This document shows, piece after piece, positions 26,462 to 35,616 of a stretch of 51,661 nt of DNA (position 1 is its first letter; every line of letters starts with the position of its first letter). Position numbers and translations under genes: made by a program. Source of the DNA: an uncultured Coriobacteriaceae bacterium (lineage in GTDB: Bacteria > Actinomycetota > Coriobacteriia > Coriobacteriales > Atopobiaceae); the NCBI GenBank assembly GCA_902795065.1, contig CADBJR010000021.1:1-51661 (forward strand), given 5' to 3'. The notes beneath the pieces were generated by a model. It worked only from the letters and a program-made list of their open reading frames with translations, searched no databases and was not told the origin of the DNA.

Positions 26462-27514
26462 ATGGCAGAAACGGCAGAGCAGCAGGGCTTCCTTGCCCGC
26501 AAGGGCATCGAGATCAGCTTCCAGCGCTACTGCATCGGTGCGCTCGGCGCGATGGCGCAAGGCCTGTTCGCATCGCTGCTCATCGGCACCATCTTCGGCA
26601 CCCTCGGCGACCTCACGGGCATCGCCGCGCTCTCCGAGATCGGCGGATTCGCCAAGGCCGTCGCGGGACCCGCGATGGCCATCGCCATCGGATACGCGCT
26701 CCAGGCACCTCCGCTCGTGCTGTTCTCGCTCGCCGCGGTGGGGCAGGCTGCCAACGCCGCCGGCGGTGCGGGCGGACCGCTCGCCGTGCTCGTGGTCGCC
26801 ATCGTGGCCGCCGAGCTCGGCAAGGCCGTCTCGAAGGAGACCAAGGTCGATATCCTCGTGACCCCCGGCGTCACCGTGGGCGTGGGCTGCGCGCTCGCCA
26901 TGCTCGTCGCTCCGTGGATCGGCGCGCTCGCCTCCTCGCTCGGCAACCTCATCATGTGGGCGACCGAGCTGCAGCCCTTCTTCATGGGCATTATCGTCTC
27001 GGTCGTCATCGGCATCGCGCTCACGCTGCCGATCTCCTCGGCAGCCATCTGCGCCGCCCTCTCGCTCACCGGCCTCGCCGGCGGTGCCGCGCTTGCGGGC
27101 TGCTGCGCGCAGATGGTGGGCTTCGCCGTGGCGAGCTTCCGCGAGAACGGCGTCGGCGGGCTCGTGTCGCAGGGCATCGGCACCTCGATGCTGCAGATGG
27201 GCAACATCATGAAGAAGCCGGCCGTGTGGGTGCCCGCCATCGTGGCGTCTGCCATCACCGGTCCTGTTGCGACCTGCATCTTCCACCTCGAGCAGAACGG
27301 CGCCGCCATCGCGAGCGGCATGGGGACGAGCGGGCTCGTGGGGCCGATCGGCCTCTACACGGGCTGGATCGCCGACGGCATCGCGCCCGGTCCCTTCCAG
27401 TGGGTGGGCATGCTGCTCGTCTGCATCGTGCTGCCCGCCGCCATCGCCTGGGCCGTCTCCGAGATCATGCGCAAAGCCGGCATCATCGCCGACGGCGACA
27501 TGGCGCTTGAGTAG
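26462..27514 (+). CDS. PTS IIC-like membrane protein (EIIC_2 type)
   Basis: 350-aa integral membrane protein rich in Gly and Ala with about ten hydrophobic segments. It resembles the second EIIC family (PfoR-like) rather than the classical glucose or lactose IIC permeases: GYALQAPPLVLFSLAAVGQAAN, TPGVTVGVGCALAMLVAPWIG, LPISSAAICAALSLTGLAGGAAL, GTSMLQMGNI. No IIA, IIB or HPr gene accompanies it, as is usual for this group, so sugar and coupling are unknown. RBS AGGAGG before ATG 26462. A 47-aa basic protein follows 12 bp downstream. Confidence 0.85.
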   Translation: MAETAEQQGFLARKGIEISFQRYCIGALGAMAQGLFASLLIGTIFGTLGDLTGIAALSEIGGFAKAVAGPAMAIAIGYALQAPPLVLFSLAAVGQAANAAGGAGGPLAVLVVAIVAAELGKAVSKETKVDILVTPGVTVGVGCALAMLVAPWIGALASSLGNLIMWATELQPFFMGIIVSVVIGIALTLPISSAAICAALSLTGLAGGAALAGCCAQMVGFAVASFRENGVGGLVSQGIGTSMLQMGNIMKKPAVWVPAIVASAITGPVATCIFHLEQNGAAIASGMGTSGLVGPIGLYTGWIADGIAPGPFQWVGMLLVCIVLPAAIAWAVSEIMRKAGIIADGDMALE

Positions 27515-27526
27515 GGGAGCAGAACG

Positions 27527-27670
27527 ATGATCCCCCTGCAGCGCAACGCCCTGTTCAGGCGCCTCAAAGAGAAGCTCGCTGCCAAGCGTGAGCAGGAGCA
27601 GCGCACGGAGGGCAAGGTCGCGGCCCAGGATAAACGCGTCCGCAAGATCGGTCCCAGGCTCTCGCATTAG
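27527..27670 (+). CDS. 47-aa basic small protein, unknown
   Basis: A short frame with GGGGAG 7 nt before its ATG, starting 12 bp after the PTS IIC-like stop and ending 9 bp before a strong terminator. The product is very basic and helical (RRLKEKLAAKREQEQR in the first half, KRVRKIG near the end), with no membrane segment. Codon use matches its neighbours (C/G third positions). I know no family for it; a role linked to the membrane protein or to RNA or ribosomes would be guesswork. Confidence 0.6.
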   Translation: MIPLQRNALFRRLKEKLAAKREQEQRTEGKVAAQDKRVRKIGPRLSH

Positions 27671-27679
27671 GACATGATG

Positions 27680-27715
27680 ACGGCTCCGAAGCGCTTCCCC
27701 GCGTTTCGGAGCCGT
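27680..27715 (+). terminator. Terminator after the PTS IIC-like/small-protein operon
   Basis: 15-bp stem ACGGCTCCGAAGCGC / GCGTTTCGGAGCCGT (one G-U pair), 6-nt loop, then TCGTTTTCG. Confidence 0.9.
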
Positions 27716-27744
27716 TCGTTTTCGGGATAACGGAGGAGGCAGCA

Positions 27745-28509
27745 ATGGCACTACGCGATGCAGTGTACGGTGCGGCGGTGGGCGACGCTCTGGGAGTCCC
27801 GTACGAGTTCAAGGCCCGTGGAAGCTTCGAATGCACGGGCATGGTCGGCTTCACGGGATTCCACTTCCAGCCCACGGGCACATGGTCCGACGACACGGCG
27901 CTTCTGCTCGCCACCAGCGCGAGCATCAAGGCGAAGGGCGGACGCGTGGACGTTGCCGACATACGCCTCAACTTCGAGGACTGGTACTATGACGGCGAAT
28001 TCGCCATCGACAAGAACGTATTCGACGTGGGTAACTCTACTGCAGGAGCCATCACCGAGGGCATCGGCCGGTCGGGCGTCAATTCCAACGGCAACGGCTC
28101 GCTCATGCGCATCGCTCCGCTCGCCTACACCGATGCGTCCGACGACGTCATCCGCGAGGTCTCGGCCATCACCCACGCGCATGAGATCTCCTGCGAGGCC
28201 TGCGTGCAGTTCGTGCACATCCTGCGCAACCCCGCGCTCGCGCAGGAGGTCGAGCTGCCGTCGAGCATCGATCAGGTGAAGTCGAGCGGGTTCGTGAAGC
28301 ACACCTTCGAAGCCGCGATCTGGTGCTTCACCCATACATCGAATTACCGCGACTGCGTGCTCATGGCCGTGAACATGGGAGACGATACCGACACCACCGC
28401 CTGCGTGGCGGGCGCGCTTGCGGGCGAGGTCTACGGCTACGACGCCATCCCCGCGGAGTGGCTCGAAGTGCTCCGCGGCAAGGACATCATCGAGCGCTGC
28501 CTGTTCTAG
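27745..28509 (+). CDS. ADP-ribosylglycohydrolase family protein (DraG/ARH type)
   Basis: Enzymes of this family remove ADP-ribose from proteins or small molecules using two Mg ions. The metal motifs are present: GAAVGDALGVPYEF near the N-terminus, WSDDT (47-51), NGNGSLMRIAPL in the middle and GDDTDTTAC toward the end. 254 aa is on the short side. GGAGGAGG lies 5 nt before ATG 27745. No ADP-ribosyltransferase partner or toxin is nearby, so it is probably a stand-alone de-ADP-ribosylating or ADP-ribose-metabolising enzyme. Confidence 0.92.
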   Translation: MALRDAVYGAAVGDALGVPYEFKARGSFECTGMVGFTGFHFQPTGTWSDDTALLLATSASIKAKGGRVDVADIRLNFEDWYYDGEFAIDKNVFDVGNSTAGAITEGIGRSGVNSNGNGSLMRIAPLAYTDASDDVIREVSAITHAHEISCEACVQFVHILRNPALAQEVELPSSIDQVKSSGFVKHTFEAAIWCFTHTSNYRDCVLMAVNMGDDTDTTACVAGALAGEVYGYDAIPAEWLEVLRGKDIIERCLF

Positions 28510-28532
28510 CTGCGCATCTGCAGCGCGGCAAC

Positions 28533-29018
28533 CTACCAGACAAACGGGATGAGCCGCTTGGTTCGGCTCTTGTAGGCGAGGTATGCTTCGCCGAAGTCCG
28601 CCTCCAGGCGCCTCTCCTCGGCGCGGACCTGCACTGACATGATTGCTGCGTATGCGACGAGTACGAGCGCCGCTTTGACGGAGGCCAGCAGGATGACAAA
28701 GCCGAGGTAGTAGAGGAGCACGCCGAGAAGCATGGGGTTGCGGCAGATGGCGTAGGGGCCGTCGGTCATGAGCTGGCTCGTGCGCGGTGCCACCTCATGG
28801 TTGAACGCGTCCATGGGGTTGCCCTTGCCCACGCGCCGCATGTGCACGATCGACCAGATGCTGAGGCAAAGGCCTGCGATTGCGAGAATTGCGAAGGCGA
28901 TCACGCGCAGTGCGCTGGGACGGATGCCATCGGAGACCGCCCACATGATGGCGGGGACCACCACAACGAAGAGCGCGAAACCGAGCAGGTATCCTGCGGT
29001 TTCCCTGAATGCCTTCAT
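28533..29018 (-). CDS. Isoprenylcysteine methyltransferase-like membrane protein
   Basis: 161-aa membrane protein with about four hydrophobic helices and the C-terminal signature of ICMT/phospholipid-methyltransferase proteins: GPYAICRNPMLLGVLLYYLGF and RAEERRLEADFGEAYLAYKSRTKRLIP. In bacteria these are SAM-dependent methyltransferases of mostly unknown substrate. The start ATG 29018 is chosen for AAAGGGG 8 nt upstream. It is convergent with the ADP-ribosylglycohydrolase gene (23-bp gap). Confidence 0.85.
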   Translation of the reverse strand: MKAFRETAGYLLGFALFVVVVPAIMWAVSDGIRPSALRVIAFAILAIAGLCLSIWSIVHMRRVGKGNPMDAFNHEVAPRTSQLMTDGPYAICRNPMLLGVLLYYLGFVILLASVKAALVLVAYAAIMSVQVRAEERRLEADFGEAYLAYKSRTKRLIPFVW

Positions 29019-29066
29019 CGGGCGCCCCTTTCGCACGGTAGCGTGTTCTCTCGGCATTGTAGTGCA

Positions 29067-29100
29067 CTGACCGTGCTCCGACTGTGCCACAATAGCCGTA
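29067..29100 (+). promoter_or_regulatory. Candidate leaderless promoter of the HAD phosphatase gene
   Basis: CTGACC (29067-29072) and CACAAT (29088-29093) are spaced 15 bp, with ATG 29100 seven bases after the -10 box. No Shine-Dalgarno sequence precedes the ATG, so the mRNA may start at the initiation codon. Confidence 0.35.
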
Positions 29101-29903
29101 TGGATACTATCGCGAACAGCTGGGCCACGCCCGCACCCATCAAGGCCGCCTTCTTCGACATCGACGGCACGCTCGCGCATCTCGGCCTGCTCGACCTGCT
29201 TCCCTCGTCGGTGCAGGCGCTCGAGGAGCTCCGCGCGCGCGGCGTGAAGTGCTTCGTCGCGAGCGGCCGTTGCCCGCTCGACTTGGGCGGTTTCCCTCTG
29301 GACCTGTTCGACGGAACGTCGTTCTTCAACGGCCAGCGCTGCACGGTGGGGGAGACGGTCGTCCGCGACCTGCATTTCTCTCCGGAAAGCCTTGAAGCCC
29401 TGTACGCGTTCGCCCGCACAACCGAGCGAACCTTGCTCATCCAGGGAACGGAGCGCGTCTTCTCGGTGCACCGTTCCCCGAGCTTCTACTACGTGTTCGC
29501 TCCAGCGGAAGAGCGGTTCCCCCTGTGCGACCCCAGCGCCATCTTCGAAGGCAACATCTACCAGGCGTCTGTGGAGTGCATGCCGGAAGAGGAGGCCGCC
29601 CTCGCCGTGCAGCTGCCCGGATGCGATCTCGCCCGCTGGGCCCCGACGTTCGCCGACATCATCCCCATAGGCGGAGGCAAGGGGTCGGGTGCGCGTGCCA
29701 TGCTCGATTACCTCGGCATCTCAACAGACGAAGCCGTCGCATTCGGCGATAGCGAGAATGACATCGCGCTGTTCAAGGCGTGCGGAACGAGCGTTGCCGT
29801 GGGCGCAGCAACCGAGGCAGCGAAAGCCGCCGCCACCTATGTCACGGACGACATCGATGACGGCGGCCTGTACCGTGCCTGCGTGCGGCTGGGCCTGCTC
29901 TAG
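29100..29903 (+). CDS. HAD-superfamily hydrolase, Cof type
   Basis: 267-aa phosphatase of the Cof/YbiV subgroup. Motif I is FFDIDGTLA (nucleophile Asp20), motif II is VASGR, the substrate loop GGGKGSGA supplies the lysine, and motif IV is FGDSENDIALF. The large cap between residues about 85 and 185 is of the C2B kind. Substrates are usually sugar phosphates or cofactor precursors; this cannot be assigned. Its stop codon overlaps that of the convergent M16 protease within the four bases CTAG (29900-29903). Confidence 0.88.
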   Translation: MDTIANSWATPAPIKAAFFDIDGTLAHLGLLDLLPSSVQALEELRARGVKCFVASGRCPLDLGGFPLDLFDGTSFFNGQRCTVGETVVRDLHFSPESLEALYAFARTTERTLLIQGTERVFSVHRSPSFYYVFAPAEERFPLCDPSAIFEGNIYQASVECMPEEEAALAVQLPGCDLARWAPTFADIIPIGGGKGSGARAMLDYLGISTDEAVAFGDSENDIALFKACGTSVAVGAATEAAKAAATYVTDDIDDGGLYRACVRLGLL

Positions 29904-32842
29904 TCCCCTGCAGCTCCCATCAGCTCGATGACCTCGAAATCGATCCCGCTCGCCTGGATGGCGTCGCGCGATCCGAACACGCAGATGCCGCGGGTGGGTG
30001 CGACGTCGGCGAGGGGCTCGGCGAGGGCGCGGACATCGGCCGCGGTGGTCGCGATGATCTGCTCGCGCGTCTCGTTGAGCCATTCGGGCGATCGTCCGCG
30101 GAACCAGTTGCCGTCCTGCCTGCGTGCAAGCGCGCGCGGCTTCACGGGCGCGTCGTGGTTGGCGACGGAGGAGACGATGTAGCCCTCGAGCTCGCTCTGG
30201 CTGGGATCCCATGCGGCGAGCCAAGCGGGCGCCGCCTCGTAGCGGGCGATCGTGGGATCCACGCCGGGGTCGCGGAACGACCAGAACTGCATGCTGCCGT
30301 TGGGGTTGTGGCGGAAGCCGGTCCCGTATGCGCCGCCCTTCACGCGCACCTCGTTCCAGAGGTAGTCGAAGGAGAGGGCCCGCGTTGCGACGGTCCAGGC
30401 TCCGCGGCTTCCGGCATCGCGCGGCGACGTGGGGCCCGTCTCGCAGACGAACGCCACGTTGCTGGGCATGACGAAGGCCTCGAAGGCGGAGACGGGATCG
30501 GGGATCTCGAGCACGTTTTCGGAGACGCCCCCCTCGGGAAGGCCGAGCGTGCCCGCAAGCTCCTGGAACCGCGCGCGCATCTCGGGAGATCCCGCGAACG
30601 AGATCGTCACGTTGCCGGCGCGGAAGATGCGACCGCACAGCTCGGAGAGCTTGGCGCAGAGCGCGTCCTTGCGCTCATCCCAGTTCGCGAGCAGGTCCTT
30701 GAGGAAGAGGTATGCGGAGACGCCGTTGATCTTGTCGACCGCGACCATGCCGCGCGCGACGTAGGTGAGCGCGCGGGTGAGCGCGGCGGTGTGCCCGGAG
30801 TTGAGATAGGTCTGCTCCTGGGCGATGCGGCGCTGCTGAAGGATGGCGCGGATGCGCTCCGTGTCGCCGAAAAGCGTGGTGCCCCACACCTCGCGCGGCA
30901 GCTCGGCGAGCATGGCGATCTTCTCGGAGAGCGCGCTGGCCGAAACCACGAAGAGCGGCCGGACGGCGTTCGGGTTGCCATCCTCGGCGTAGACCTCGGT
31001 GAAGAAGTTGAGCATGCCGAGGTTCTCCTCGATGACGGTGTCGAGCTCGGATGCGCTGTGCGCGGCGGTGTCGAGCTTGCCGAGCAGGCTGGCGAGCAGG
31101 CTGACGTAGGGCAGCTCGTCGAAGGTGACGCCGTCCAGGTCGAAGTAGTGGTAGGCATAGGCGATGCCGTGGGTGTCGACGTCGTGCACGAGGTAGGGGA
31201 GGCCAGCCTGCTCGAACGCGATGGGCGTCTCAACCGCCGGCTCGCCGATGTCGGCCACGCCAAGGCGCGGGAGCTTGGCGATATCCTCGGGCGCGTCCTC
31301 GCGCTCCTGCTCCGCGCGCAGGGCCGCGACCTCGTCGATCACATGCGCGAGGTCGTCCTCCGTCATGCCCTCCTTGATGCGTGCGAGCTCGGCCGCCTCC
31401 TCGGCGGCATCGCCTTCCGCGACGGGCACGAGGTCCACGAGGGCGGAATGGCCGTTCTCGGTGATCATCGAGCGCAGGAGCTCCTCGAAGTAGCCCTTGT
31501 CCAACCCCTCCTTCATGTGGGCGATCTCCTGCTCGTAGTGCAGGTACGACACGGGGTCGTCATCGTCGTAGAGCCAGCTCGAGAGGGACGTGATGGCATA
31601 GGCGACGCCGTCTGCGATGCCCCACTCGCCCTCGCGGAGCGTGAACTCCGCCTGGGCAAGCGCGGCGCGGAGCTTGTCTGCGGGGATGCCGTTCTCGATG
31701 AGTTCGGCGCAGGAGTCCTCGATCAGCTTGCGGAACTCCTCCGCCACACCTTCGCGCGCGCCCTTCAGGGTGAACATGACCTGCGGCTGGTACAGCGAGT
31801 CGATCAGAGCGGACGAGAAATCCTCACCCAGCCCGGCATCGAGCACGCGACGCTTGAGCGGCGCCTCATTGGAACCGCAGAGGGCGTCGAGCAGGATGTC
31901 CGCGGCGAGCATGCGCTCGCGCTGGGCGGAGGTTCCGATGACGTAGGCCAGCGCAACGCTGGCGTTCTCGGGCGCGGTGGCCATCTCGATCGTGCGCAGG
32001 GGCGTCGTGACGGGCGCCTGCAGCTCCAGCGGGTTGGGCTCTCCGCTTGTGCGCTGATTCACCGTGGCGAAGCGGCTGGCGATGAAGGCGAGCTCGCGGT
32101 CGATGTCGAGGTCGCCGTAGAGGATGGTGTAGCTGTTGGCGAGGTTGTAGTGGCGCGCGTGGTTGTCGAGGAACTGCTCGTAGGTGAGCGTGGGGATGGC
32201 GCGCGGTGCGCCGCCCGACTCGAAGCGGTAGGCGGTGTCGGGGTAGAGCTCGCGGCCGACAGCCTGGAACAGCACGTCGTCGGGGTCGGACATGGCGCCC
32301 TTCATCTCGTTGAGGACCACGCCGTTGTAGGTGAGCGGGGCCTCGGGCGACTCGAGCTCGAAGTGCCAGCCTTCCTGCTCGAAGATGCGCGGGCGGGCGT
32401 AGATGGCGGGATGCAGCACGGCGTCGAGGTAGACGTCCATGAGGTTCTCGAGGTCGGTGACGTTGGTGGATGCCACGGGATAGAGGGTCTTGTCGGGGAA
32501 CGTCATGGCGTTGAGGAACGTCTGCATGGAGGTCTTGAGCAGCGTGACGAACGGCTCCTTCACGGGGAAGCGCTCGGACCCGCAGAGCACGGAGTGCTCG
32601 AGGATGTGGAAGACGCCCGTGTCGTCCGCGGGGGGTGTCTTGAAGCCGATGGCGAAGGCGCGGTTGGCATCGTCGCAGGCGATCCAGAGCATGCGCGCCC
32701 CGCTGGGCATGTGGCGCATGCGGTATGCGCAGCCCGAGAGCTCGGGGAGTTGATAGACCTCCACGACTTCGAACTCGCTGTGGACGCTTCCGACCGCGAG
32801 GTCGGCGCGGGGCTCGGAGAACGATCTCGTTTCCTCAGACAT
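29900..32842 (-). CDS. M16C-family zinc metalloprotease (presequence-protease type)
   Basis: Large 980-aa insulinase-superfamily peptidase. The inverted zinc motif HILEH (79-83) with downstream Glu179 (NGVVLNEMKGAM) forms the active site. The arrangement of two large halves joined by a helical linker (near residues 460-540, Glu-rich) is that of PreP/CymBA-type enzymes that degrade peptides in a closed chamber. There is no signal peptide, so it is cytosolic. ATG 32842 follows GGAGGT. It stands alone, and its 3' end touches the HAD gene. Confidence 0.93.
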   Translation of the reverse strand: MSEETRSFSEPRADLAVGSVHSEFEVVEVYQLPELSGCAYRMRHMPSGARMLWIACDDANRAFAIGFKTPPADDTGVFHILEHSVLCGSERFPVKEPFVTLLKTSMQTFLNAMTFPDKTLYPVASTNVTDLENLMDVYLDAVLHPAIYARPRIFEQEGWHFELESPEAPLTYNGVVLNEMKGAMSDPDDVLFQAVGRELYPDTAYRFESGGAPRAIPTLTYEQFLDNHARHYNLANSYTILYGDLDIDRELAFIASRFATVNQRTSGEPNPLELQAPVTTPLRTIEMATAPENASVALAYVIGTSAQRERMLAADILLDALCGSNEAPLKRRVLDAGLGEDFSSALIDSLYQPQVMFTLKGAREGVAEEFRKLIEDSCAELIENGIPADKLRAALAQAEFTLREGEWGIADGVAYAITSLSSWLYDDDDPVSYLHYEQEIAHMKEGLDKGYFEELLRSMITENGHSALVDLVPVAEGDAAEEAAELARIKEGMTEDDLAHVIDEVAALRAEQEREDAPEDIAKLPRLGVADIGEPAVETPIAFEQAGLPYLVHDVDTHGIAYAYHYFDLDGVTFDELPYVSLLASLLGKLDTAAHSASELDTVIEENLGMLNFFTEVYAEDGNPNAVRPLFVVSASALSEKIAMLAELPREVWGTTLFGDTERIRAILQQRRIAQEQTYLNSGHTAALTRALTYVARGMVAVDKINGVSAYLFLKDLLANWDERKDALCAKLSELCGRIFRAGNVTISFAGSPEMRARFQELAGTLGLPEGGVSENVLEIPDPVSAFEAFVMPSNVAFVCETGPTSPRDAGSRGAWTVATRALSFDYLWNEVRVKGGAYGTGFRHNPNGSMQFWSFRDPGVDPTIARYEAAPAWLAAWDPSQSELEGYIVSSVANHDAPVKPRALARRQDGNWFRGRSPEWLNETREQIIATTAADVRALAEPLADVAPTRGICVFGSRDAIQASGIDFEVIELMGAAGD

Positions 32843-32933
32843 GGGCACCTCCGTTGATTGCACACCTGTTTAACTGTAGCAGACGGGGCCGTCGAACGTG
32901 CTATGCTCGAACGGCTGTCGCCCGAGACCTCGC

Positions 32934-32993
32934 AAAAGGAACCGTCCCAAAAGCGCGGAAAACCGCGAAAAAGGAACCGTCCCCAAAGCGCGG
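32934..32993. repeat. Direct repeat pair with AAAAGGAACCGTCCC core and central hairpin
   Basis: Copies at 32934-32958 and 32968-32993 share AAAAGGAACCGTCCC followed by an A run and GCGCGG. Between and overlapping them, CGCGG-AAAA-CCGCG forms a hairpin. They sit in the divergent gap between the M16C protease and the EamA transporter. The reverse complement has the core GGGACGGTTCC, resembling the repeat at 46786. Confidence 0.75.
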
Positions 32994-33029
32994 TCCGCAA
33001 CAGGTGGATTCGGAGAGAGGAGGTGTCCG

Positions 33030-33929
33030 ATGGAAGACCGTTCGCGCGTGAGGCGCGGCATAGCCATGGCCATCGTCGGCGCGATGCTCTGGGGCGTCAA
33101 CGGCACGGTCGCGGGATTCCTCATGGACGCCTACGCCATCGACCCGCTCTGGCTCGCCTGCGTTCGCGAGCTGCTGGGCTGCTGGCTCTTCCTCATCCCG
33201 GCTTGGGTCCTCGACCGCGATGCCCTGCGCGATGCGGTCTCATCCCCGCGCAACCTCCTCTGGATCTACGGCGTGGGACTGGCGGCCATCCTGTTCTCGC
33301 AGATCTCCTACCTGCAGGCCATCTTCTGGACCAACCCCGCCACGGCGACGGTCATCCAGAGCCTGGGCATCCTGCTCGTGCTCGTCTACACGTGCGTCTC
33401 CAAGCGGCGCCTTCCCCTCAAGCGCGAGGCCGTGGGCATCGCATGCGCGCTCGTAGGCACCTACCTCATCGCAACCGGCGGCAGGCCGGGCCAGCTCGCG
33501 CTGCCGGTCTCGGGAGCCGTGTGGGGCGTCCTGCTCGCCGCATCCTCAGCCTGCCTCGCGATCTTGCCCCGCAAGGCCATGGAACGCTTCGGCAACTTCG
33601 CGGTGAACGGCCTCGCCTTCCTCACCTCGGGTATCACCCTCGCCCTCTTCGTGCGTCCCTGGGAGACCATGCCCGCGCTCGATATGAGGGGCATCCTGCT
33701 GCTCGCCTTCGTCATCGTGCCCGGAACCTTCGGCGCCTACGGCCTCTTCCTGCAGGGCGCCAAGGATGCGGGGGCGATGCGCGCCGCGCTGCTCAACACT
33801 GCCGAGCCGGTCACGGCGACGATCGCCACCGTGCTCTGGCTCAAGACGTCGTTCTCCGTCGCCGAGCTCGTGGGCTTCTCGCTCGTCCTCGCGATGGTCT
33901 TCCTCACGGCGGGGGAAGAGCGGGACTGA
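33030..33929 (+). CDS. EamA/DMT-family transporter
   Basis: 299-aa drug/metabolite-transporter protein with ten predicted helices in two repeated EamA halves (about 8-140 and 155-295). AMLWGVNGTVAGFL opens the first half, and GAKDAGAMRAALLNTAEPVTATIATVLWL is the typical end of the second. Substrates in the family range from amino acids to nucleotides and sugars. ATG 33030 follows GAGAGGAGG. It converges on the Na/Pi transporter with a 10-bp gap and no visible terminator. Confidence 0.9.
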   Translation: MEDRSRVRRGIAMAIVGAMLWGVNGTVAGFLMDAYAIDPLWLACVRELLGCWLFLIPAWVLDRDALRDAVSSPRNLLWIYGVGLAAILFSQISYLQAIFWTNPATATVIQSLGILLVLVYTCVSKRRLPLKREAVGIACALVGTYLIATGGRPGQLALPVSGAVWGVLLAASSACLAILPRKAMERFGNFAVNGLAFLTSGITLALFVRPWETMPALDMRGILLLAFVIVPGTFGAYGLFLQGAKDAGAMRAALLNTAEPVTATIATVLWLKTSFSVAELVGFSLVLAMVFLTAGEERD

Positions 33930-33939
33930 TCCGAAGGGC

Positions 33940-35616
33940 CTATGCGAGCGTTCGGACGGTCTTCGCCACATTGACGAAGTGGTCGGCGACCCTCTCCGCG
34001 TCGGTCGAGAGCGAGAGGAACCGCGTGCTCTCCTCCGCCTTGCTGGAACCATCCGCAAGCCTGCGGATGTAGCTCTGCGCCATCTGCTCTGCCAAGGCGT
34101 TCACCTGCTCCTCGAGGGCGTACACCTGCTCGAGCTCGGAGTGCTCGCCATACAGGTACGCCTCGACGGTGTGCTGCGAGATCTCGTGGATGAGCGCTCC
34201 GATGCGCTCGATCTCCTCAATCTCCACGGGGGAGAAGCACTGGCCGATCCCATCGAGCGCCTCTGCGTATTCGACGATGTTCTTCGCATAATCGCCCACG
34301 CGCTCGAAGTCGGAGACCGAATGGATCGCCTTCGAGAGGTAGGTGTGGTCGGCCTCGCTGAGCTTGCCCTTCAGCAGCTTGGCGATGAATACCACGATGG
34401 CCCTGTTGAGGAAGTCGAGCTCGCCCTCGCGCTCGTAGAACAGCCGGCGCCCGCTGAAATCCATGCTCGTCGCCATGGAAAGCGATGCATCGAAGTTCTC
34501 GGTCGCGATCACCGCCATGTTCGCGATCTCGCTGCGGACCTGCGCGACGGCGATGGCGGGCGTCGCCAGCATGTTCTCATCGATGAAGTGCGTGCGGTAC
34601 GCCATCGCATCCGCCTGGTCGCTGTCGGGGATGATGCGGCAGACGAGCGCCACGACGGCCTCGGTGAACGGAAGCACCACGATGACGGCAACCACGTTGA
34701 AGACGGTATGGAACACCGCGAGCTGCGTCTGCGGCATTCCGGGGAACGCATCGTAGAAGATGGAGCCGAGCGAGACCGCCCCTGCCGTGAACAAGCGGAT
34801 GGCCAGGCCGATGAGCACGAACAGGACGACGCCGCCGATGTTGAAGAGCAGATGGATCGCCGCCGTCCGCTTGGCGTTGGTCCCGCTCGTGATGCTCGCG
34901 ATGATGGAGACGACGCATGAGCCGATGTTGGAGCCCATCGTGAGGAAGATGCCCTGATCGAGCGTGATGAGGCCGGCGACCAGCATCGTGATGGCGACCG
35001 ACGTCATGACCGACGAGCTCTGGATGATGGCGGTGAGGATGGCGCCGGTGAGGATGAGCAGGGCACCGTTCTCGATGGAGGCGAGGAAGGTCCTCACGCC
35101 CTCGAGCTGCGCGAATCCCTCCATGGAGCTGCTCATCTTCGAGAGGCCGACGAACAGCATGCCGAAGCCCGTCACGATGCCGCCGACCGTGCGCAGCGTG
35201 TCGCCCTTGGCCTTCTGGGCGAGCAGGGCGCCGAGGCACGTGAAGGCAGAGAAGATCACCGTCGTCGACAGGGCGTCCGCGCCGATCAGGCCGAGCGCCA
35301 CGATGTGCGCCGTGATGGTCGTGCCGATATTGGCGCCGAAGACGATCGTGGCCGCCTGCACGAGCGTCATGATGCCGGCGTTCACGAAGCCGATCACCAT
35401 GACGGTGGTCGCGCCGGAGCTCTGGATGGCGGCGGTGCCCAGCGCGCCGATGCCGACGCCGAGCAGCTTGCTGCGGGACGCGCTCGCGAACAGTGCGCGC
35501 AGCTTGTCGCTGCCGATCGATTCGAGGTTCTCGCTCATCATCTTGCAGGCGATGAGGAAGGTGCCGATGCCGGCGAGCAGGGACAACGCCGATGCGGCAG
35601 GGGAGAAGACGTCCAT
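33940..35616 (-). CDS. Na/Pi cotransporter (NptA/YjbB type) with PhoU domain
   Basis: 558-aa protein. Residues 1 to about 315 hold the duplicated Na/Pi-II transporter core, with the QSS signatures at 65-67 (AAIQSSGATT) and 199-202 (AIIQSSSVMT) and FGANIGTT / MGSNIGS. Residues about 340-550 are a PhoU-like helical domain with ISDFERVGDYAKN-type motifs (here SVSDFERVGDYAKNIV and STDAERVADHFVN). Related bacterial proteins move phosphate, and E. coli YjbB exports it. The ATG at 35616 follows AGGAGG. It is preceded by a Mn2+ riboswitch-like leader, unusual for this family, which suggests a link between manganese and phosphate flux. Confidence 0.92.
   Translation of the reverse strand: MDVFSPAASALSLLAGIGTFLIACKMMSENLESIGSDKLRALFASASRSKLLGVGIGALGTAAIQSSGATTVMVIGFVNAGIMTLVQAATIVFGANIGTTITAHIVALGLIGADALSTTVIFSAFTCLGALLAQKAKGDTLRTVGGIVTGFGMLFVGLSKMSSSMEGFAQLEGVRTFLASIENGALLILTGAILTAIIQSSSVMTSVAITMLVAGLITLDQGIFLTMGSNIGSCVVSIIASITSGTNAKRTAAIHLLFNIGGVVLFVLIGLAIRLFTAGAVSLGSIFYDAFPGMPQTQLAVFHTVFNVVAVIVVLPFTEAVVALVCRIIPDSDQADAMAYRTHFIDENMLATPAIAVAQVRSEIANMAVIATENFDASLSMATSMDFSGRRLFYEREGELDFLNRAIVVFIAKLLKGKLSEADHTYLSKAIHSVSDFERVGDYAKNIVEYAEALDGIGQCFSPVEIEEIERIGALIHEISQHTVEAYLYGEHSELEQVYALEEQVNALAEQMAQSYIRRLADGSSKAEESTRFLSLSTDAERVADHFVNVAKTVRTLA

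Noticed and set aside
30155-32857. 900-codon plus-strand open frame opposite the M16C protease
   Set aside because: Composition is Val/Glu/Gly/Arg/His-rich shadow coding typical of high-GC antisense frames; no domains, and the minus strand holds a full M16C protease with active-site motifs.
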